From: Moniliophthora roreri | Lineage: Eukaryota; Basidiomycota; Agaricomycetes; Agaricales; Marasmiaceae | DNA: 64,000 nucleotides | Assembly (NCBI GenBank): GCA_001466705.2 | Contig: LATX02000200.1 | Coordinates: forward strand, 2,108,001 to 2,172,000 | Direction: 5' to 3' | Made by a program: the position numbers and the translations under genes | The notes under the pieces: generated by a model | The model's database searches: none | The model's input: only the letters and a program-made list of their open reading frames with translations | Told to the model about the DNA's origin: nothing | Shown here: positions 58,504-64,000 of the stretch, one piece after another | Layout of the letters: each line of letters begins with the position of its first letter | Numbering within the stretch: the first letter of the stretch is position 1

Positions 58504-58855
58504 GGTATGCTGGGAAGTTGGACTGAGCACCCAACCAAAATATGGAGAACATACATACATTTGGTGCGTTGAATGAATCTTCCCCGGATCTTGACTCGTC
58601 TATCAATCAATCCCCAAGCTCCGAGCCACTCCCAGCAGTAATATAAAGATGTCGAGTATCTAATATGGTCGCGCGGAGAATGAGCAAAAAAAAGTATAAG
58701 CGCAGTCTGGACTCTGACGTCGGTCACTTGGATTAAATTTGCGGTGGGGCACAATCATTCGCCCGGCAGGCATTTTTACAGTACTGAATGTTCAACGCAG
58801 GATCGCATAAAATACATAGAAAGCTCGATATGCAAACGCATAGTGTCCTATCTTT

Positions 58856-60944
58856 TTACAAGCTCGCTCTACCCCGCGACTCGAACGGTAACAAAAGTGC
58901 AATAAACCCAGCCCCTAAGAATATCGCTCCAGCGATGAAGATAGGTACAGACGTGGTCAAGTCGGCGTATAGAGCTATTATAGGTGACTACGCATGGCCA
59001 GTAAGCGTCCATCATTCACTTGATATGTCATGAAAGGAAAACTTACCATAACACCAAATATCCGGTTCGCGCCTGCGCATAGGGCGTTTCCAGTCCCCCG
59101 ATCTTTCGTCGGGAACAACTCTGGGGTAAGGGCATACAAAACCCCGTACATGATGTTTGAGGTGAAACTGTAGGCACAATTCCAGCCTGGAGAAAGTGGC
59201 GATATTCAGAGAAAAATCAAACAGTGATTCAATTTCAAAGTACTCACCGAGGAGAGAGGCAGAGGAACGTGCAGTAGTTCCAGCAAGTATGAAGGCACCT
59301 GTGAGGACTAATAGGAAAACATGTGAGTATGGAGAACGAACACACGTTGATCCTAACTCACGAGTAGAAATGGCCAGGCTTCCTCTTCTTCCAAGTAGTG
59401 GGATCTCAACCATATATCCAGCTAAGAGCGCACCAGGAACTCCGATTATCGAAAGAATGACTTGCTGAACGAGAGAACATGTCAGTACGAAATGCAATGA
59501 AAATGCAAGCTCTGCTCACATTCCGGTAGGTGATATACACTGAGCCATCGCCAAAGTCTGCACCTCGAGTTGACAAGCTATGGACGTGGGTTAGCCTACA
59601 ACACGCGAAATATGATGGATGCACTCACAAATATGTGAGGAACGCGTTGTAACTGTACGTACATAACGTCAATCCAAGACTCATCACATCGAGAGAAGAG
59701 GGCTCACAGCGGGAAAGCCAAACCGATTAGGCCCCAAAGAATGATCAACAAGCTCGTGCTCCATGCCAACTTCCTCGTCGCAAACAATCCCTTGATGTGC
59801 CCCGAGTCAAACTTCTCCATTTGCTTCCTTATGGCACCACTGGCGCCTGCTGCCTTCTCCTCCAGCGTACCCAACTCTTCAAGTTGTTGAATACTGAGCG
59901 TACTCGTTTTCCCGTTATACGTAGCGACCTTATGAATCACATCCACTGCTTGCGCGTCGAGTCCACGGCCCATAAGGTATTTTGGGCTCTCGTAAAGATG
60001 AAACACGAAGAAACGGATCGCCCAGAGAAGCATCATAAGTCCACCCATAGTGTACAGGAAGTAACGCCAACCCATATTGCTTTCCTTCGGACATGGGCCT
60101 CCGTCCGGGCATGAAAAGTTACCGATGAGGGGCCAAGCGACGAGGGAACCGATGAGTTGACCGAATGCCCACCAGATGGATAGAACAGTGAGCAGATATT
60201 GGTGCGAAGCAGGTATGAACTCTGGGGACGGATATCAGCCTCGCTTCAAACAGGGGTAGGTATTTGACACATACCGAGGAAGATCGCTGAATCGACTGGT
60301 AGGTTTCCTCCAACGCCAATACTCCAAACTGCGGCGAAAGAGCAAAGGGCGACATAATTTGGTGAAGCGCCTCCTGCTATAGCAAAGACCCCACAGATAA
60401 AAAGTGTGATGTTGAAGGAAATTCTGAGGGCTGTCGTTAGTATACTATGATGCAGGGAGTAGAGGTTTCGCACTTTCTTCCCCATACGTCAGACCCTATG
60501 CCCCAAAAGACGGCCCCAACCAAAAGACCAATATTTTGTCCGAGCTTGAGAAAAGGTCCTTCTGAGCCGGCAAATTCCTTGAGTACAGGTGGAAGGATCA
60601 ACCCAGTGACAATCTGTAGAGCATAAGTTCTGTAATCATGTGTATTCGAAGAAAAGAACACACAGGCCAAAGGTTATCTCTGTGCCCCTTTGTTCAGCAA
60701 ACGCAGAAGTGAACAAGATAGGATGTACTCACACCAACCAACCAAAGCCAGTGACTACGAATAGAAACCACTGGTATTTACCAAATCCAACATCTGCAAG
60801 CGCCTCGTTCAACAGGCGAGCCTTTTTCTGGTAGATCGGGTCCAAGGTATTTTCAGTGAAGATGTCCTCCGTTAAGCCTTCCTCGTCGTGACTGTTCGTA
60901 GCGGAGGCCTTTTCCACGTCTTTCTTTTCGTTGAACGTAGACAT
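58856..60944 (-). CDS. MFS transporter, SV2/sugar-phosphate-like
   Basis: It starts MSTFNEKKDVEKAS, with an acidic cytosolic tail. LNEALADVGFGKYQWFLFVV follows, a signature of a large fungal MFS branch. Membrane segments with LILPPVLKEFAGSEG, GLLVGAVFWGIGSDVWGRK (the MFS loop 2-3 motif), VWSIGVGGNLPVDSAIFLEF, ASHQYLLTVLSIWWAFGQL and FRFFVFHLYESPKYLMGRG match SV2-type proteins. A central cytosolic loop is followed by six more helices (ILLGRRGSLA, NIMYGVLYALTPELFPTKDRG). It ends LLPFESRGRASL. Roughly nine exons. Substrates in this branch are poorly known, with sugars, nicotinate-like acids and phosphate esters reported. The substrate here is open. It is on the same strand as the lipase. Confidence 0.82.
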
Positions 60945-62065
60945 GGTGGTGGAAAAGAAAAAGCTTTTCAGTTTACGAGGTGCTTTTGTACATGGAGATA
61001 AAACGTATTGCACGGCGACTCCATCCGCCGATCCGAGCTTCTTGAACTTTGAGTAGTGACGCGACTGTTTATTGAGTTTCAGGGATCATTGGGGCTATTA
61101 GCGATACGTCTTGCATGTGCGGTATGGCGTGCTTTTGTTGGTGACTGACGAGATAAATGTGTCGAGGAGAAGTCTAAGATGATTGATGCCATCGCAGAAT
61201 GACACCGCTTGGCCTTTTACAGCGCTCCATTTACGAATCTTCGTAGCCTTGGCTATTTAGGACCCAGATTCACGGCATAGTGCAAGGAGTACTTCAACTT
61301 TGTAGCTTTCCCAAGAGAAATACTTAAAGAACCTCAATGAGTGTCACCATCTGCATGAAAATAAGCCTTTTTCTGAACCTCTCCCTGCGGAGACGAAAGG
61401 CCATTGAGTCGACAATCGATGATCCCGGTCTCCATGTGGCTCTCCAAGGTCATCAGACCTTTGAGGGTCCCTTCGAACGTCCCGACCCCCTGAGCGTCTC
61501 CGAAACAGTTGATAGAGCCTAAAGGCGATGGATAAGCGCGCGCTGTGGAGCTAGTGTGTCATGTAATAATTCAGGTTAGGCGCCCAAGCGTCCGTTTAAG
61601 TTTAACCTTCAACTCCTCACTCCAATAACAAAAATGGAGCAGATCATTCATCGTCTGCAAATTTACTGAATCTTCATTGATACTAGCGCGTCAAACGGAA
61701 AACCCACCACTTGCTTTGACCTAAGCTACAGCTTTTTCAATGTTTTGCAAAAGTCGATCTAGGTCCATAAACGATATTAAGAACCCATTAACGCAGCTTT
61801 TTATTGATAACACTGGCTTGAAGACCATGATACCTCAACACCCCTTCTTCCCCGCTTTTACTCTCAGTCATTCAGCGTTCAACTCCTCGATTCTAAACCG
61901 TAGGTATTATCGTCTTCAATTGCTGATGAACCAGCTCAGCCCTCTCTGTAGATTCTCGAAATAACCACTGTACTATTGAAAAAGAGAGATGTACAGTAAC
62001 TGTCCCCGCGGATCCTTGAGATTGGTAAACCAAACGTTCCCATCTTCCAATGGTGTTACGGTAGA
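60945..62065. other. Intergenic: MFS promoter side
   Basis: Short open frames (61337-61522 +, 61740-61964 +) lack family features. Nothing else was recognised. Confidence 0.45.
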
Positions 62066-62437
62066 ATGGACGAACTCCACACCTTGCTCGGTACCGCAGG
62101 CGTCATATCTTGCACTGCAGTGATCCTTCACTATAACGAAAACAAACACACGATTCTTTCCTATTCCCCCAATATCCTCCGGACAAATACATTCGTGCAG
62201 ATGTTGGATTGGTGTGCCGGAGGTGCTGGTGATCAGCAAACTATGTTTGAACGAATTGCCTGGCGATATGGTGAAGAGATCGAGCAGGTCCTCACTCCTA
62301 TTGAAGCATTAGTGTTTCGAGGACAAGATCATGCTACTCCTCGCGCTCAACGTTACGGGCATGATCGTTGGGTGGGAGACTTTCGGCAGCTATGCACAGA
62401 CGTAAAGTCGCATACTATCAAGGGCCGTGATGGATGA
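62066..62437 (+). CDS. Hypothetical ORF, 123 residues
   Basis: It is open from ATG to TGA without introns. It includes VISCTAVILHYNENKHTILS and DWCAGGAGDQQTMFERIAWR. No signal peptide, membrane helix or family motif was recognised. It may be a fragment of a longer decayed gene or a chance frame. I list it because it is longer and better balanced in composition than its neighbours. Confidence 0.3.
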   Translation: MDELHTLLGTAGVISCTAVILHYNENKHTILSYSPNILRTNTFVQMLDWCAGGAGDQQTMFERIAWRYGEEIEQVLTPIEALVFRGQDHATPRAQRYGHDRWVGDFRQLCTDVKSHTIKGRDG

Positions 62438-63030
62438 TCACTCTCACATACTAAAGTCGGCGGCGGCGGCGGCGTTGGTGGATAAGGGGACCGAAATCAT
62501 TTTCTTCGGTTTGGACTCCTGCTGGCCAAAGTTGGATGAGTTGAGTTTCTTGGTAACACTTACGGGATGTTCTTAGCCTCGAGATTGTATCCTCATTTAC
62601 CCAGGCGCCGCACGACTTCATGTAGTACTTCAATGTTCATCTTCTATTCGTTAGCTATTCGTCGGAAAGTGTGATGATGAACGAGCGTGACATCAAGACT
62701 ACAAGTACATATTGAATGAGCGGGGTAGCGTTGTGGAGGAACGGAAGAAGAGAAGGAAGGAGGGTCATACTGGTGCATGCCAGCATCAAGGATTCGATAT
62801 GGAAGATCGTATGAAAAAAAAAAGATGGTGGTAGTCACTGTAAGTAGAGTGACTTCGTCCGTACACAGAAAACTAGGTTAAAAGGCATAAGGCCCAAAAG
62901 GGAGGAAAGGAATGAAGACACTACAGGGATCAACCCAAGCGTTTTATAGAGCAAGCTGTCGTAAATATTGTGAAAGCCGTGGGTATAGAGTAAAGAATGG
63001 ATCATCAAACGAGCCTAGGATGAACAATGA
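62438..63030. other. Intergenic
   Basis: A short GGC-type run (cggcggcggcggcg) lies at about 62458-62473. No gene was seen. Confidence 0.45.
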
Positions 63031-64000
63031 TCAAAGGGGGCCGGGGGTACGACGACTGGTACGACGATGGGAGCTCAGGCTCGACTCCGGATGCATCGTG
63101 TCTTCATGTCGTTTGACGTCCGATTTCACGGTAAACGGTCGTTTACAAACCTGGCAAGCGTATTTTTTTATACCGTCATGAGAATTCAAGTGATCTCAAC
63201 GGAACAGTCAGCGAGCCAGCAGTACTCGCATTAAAGAGAAATACTCACTTTGGAGATTGTGACGTGCGGTAAATGTCTGGGAGCACCGTTGACACTTGTA
63301 CTCGGCCCGATGTTTCCGTCTCTTGGTGGCATTCTCCTCAACAGCGACCGTGGCCACTTTTCCGATCCTCGTAGCTTGGGGCATAACGGAAGACACATCA
63401 GGGGGGTAGCTCGCCGCTAAACCGGAGGACTGGTGAATCGCGATGCCAGAACCTGATCGTGCTTCGTCCATGTCGCCTGGTGCATGCTGCCAGGCCTCGG
63501 GCGATAAACCTCCGGGCTGTGTGTCGGATTGGGGATCTGGTGCGGCTGTAGTCGGACTGGGTTTTGAAGTCTGCCAATCACTCTGCCGGCTGGAAGGGTA
63601 CCCTATATAGAATCCCGAAGCACTTAGACCGTTCACGATGGATGAGGGGGTGGACTGTGAAGTTGCTAGTTGTTCAGGAAGGGTTCCACTGAGATGGAGG
63701 GTACTGGAATGTATGCATTCTGAGTCGGCAGAATCCTCCAGCATGGGAGCCGAGATATTGCCCGCATCTCCGAGGTTGAAGTGCTGAGAAGACTGAGAGA
63801 ACTGTTCGATCGCGACGCCCACATACGCATCTCTATGTGCATCCTGTGGCGTCTCAGGCGACAAGTTTCCAAGCATCTGCTCCCATGCGGTGTCGGATGA
63901 AGGTGAAGGCGAAGTCGGACTGAGACCTGGAATCTGCGAGTGATCCCAGCCGGAAGGGTGCACTGTATAGAAATGGGTTGGAGTCTCCGTGTTGCTCGGG
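63031..64000 (-). CDS. C2H2 zinc-finger protein (5' end outside the window)
   Basis: Stop at 63031-63033. The frame stays open past base 64000, so the start lies outside or in an earlier exon. A GTG at 63961-63963 is not a credible start. The N-terminal part is Ser/Pro/Gln-rich and disordered (LSPTSPSPSSDTAWEQML). Near the C-terminus are a basic patch (KRRKHRAEYK) and two C2H2 fingers, CQRCSQTFTARHNLQNHLNSH and CQVCKRPFTVKSDVKRHEDTMH, split by one intron of about 55 nt after NLQ. It is a probable nuclear DNA-binding regulator. Targets are unknown. Confidence 0.82.

Noticed and set aside
62458..62473. GGC repeat as a possible functional element
   Set aside because: It is too short and isolated, with no coding or structural context.

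Overview
The window is nuclear DNA of a filamentous basidiomycete, most likely an agaricomycete litter or wood decomposer. The grounds are dense genes with many introns of about 50-60 nt, a CBM1-tagged GH10 xylanase, secreted GH88 and GH32 enzymes, paralogous P450s, a DUF7330-type protein and F-box/LRR and FunK1-like kinase sequences. No tRNA, rRNA, CRISPR array or intact transposon was recognised. Exon models were built by hand from splice signals, reading frame and family motifs. Where exons were summed (SNF2, GH32, CDF, RAD18, NTF2, sugar transporter, both GH88, DUF7330, RING gene) the total is divisible by three.

Layout. 0-9 kb holds housekeeping genes: the 3' end of an unknown coiled-coil gene, an Lsh/DDM1-type SNF2 remodeler (+), mitochondrial D-lactate dehydrogenase (-) and uracil-DNA glycosylase (-). 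9.4-15.7 kb has a secreted GH32 fructosidase/fructosyltransferase (+), a decayed protein-kinase gene (-) and a decayed GH88 gene (+). 16-26.3 kb has a Zrg17/Cis4-like zinc-transporter subunit (+), an F-box/LRR protein (+), a 1,374-residue RING protein (-), NTF2 (-) and a relic of a small secreted cysteine-rich protein (-). 27.4-34.1 kb is a GH10 xylanase cluster on the minus strand: one gene with CBM1, one without, and a 3' fragment. 34.9-39 kb has RAD18 (+) and a DUF7330-like gene (+).

39-49 kb is framed by two similar P450 genes in opposite orientation, with a P450 relic, a conserved fungal gene (-) and a sucrose/alpha-glucoside-type MFS transporter (+) between them. 49.9-56 kb is a tandem duplication of about 3.1 kb, each unit holding one intact secreted GH88 gene. 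56.4-64 kb has a Tgl2-like lipase (-), an SV2/sugar-type MFS transporter (-), a weak ORF and the 3' end of a C2H2 zinc-finger gene (-).

Seen together, the accessory genes suit extracellular plant-polymer use: xylan cleavage (GH10), removal of unsaturated uronosyl ends (GH88), fructan or sucrose attack (GH32) and uptake by two MFS carriers. GH10, GH88 and P450 each have two intact copies plus a decayed one, a birth-and-death pattern. The most unusual signal is in the introns. A 1-nt exon completes a CBM1 cysteine codon, 2-nt exons at the same codon complete the Ala before the catalytic WDV-NE motif in both xylanases, and six introns use GC-AG boundaries.
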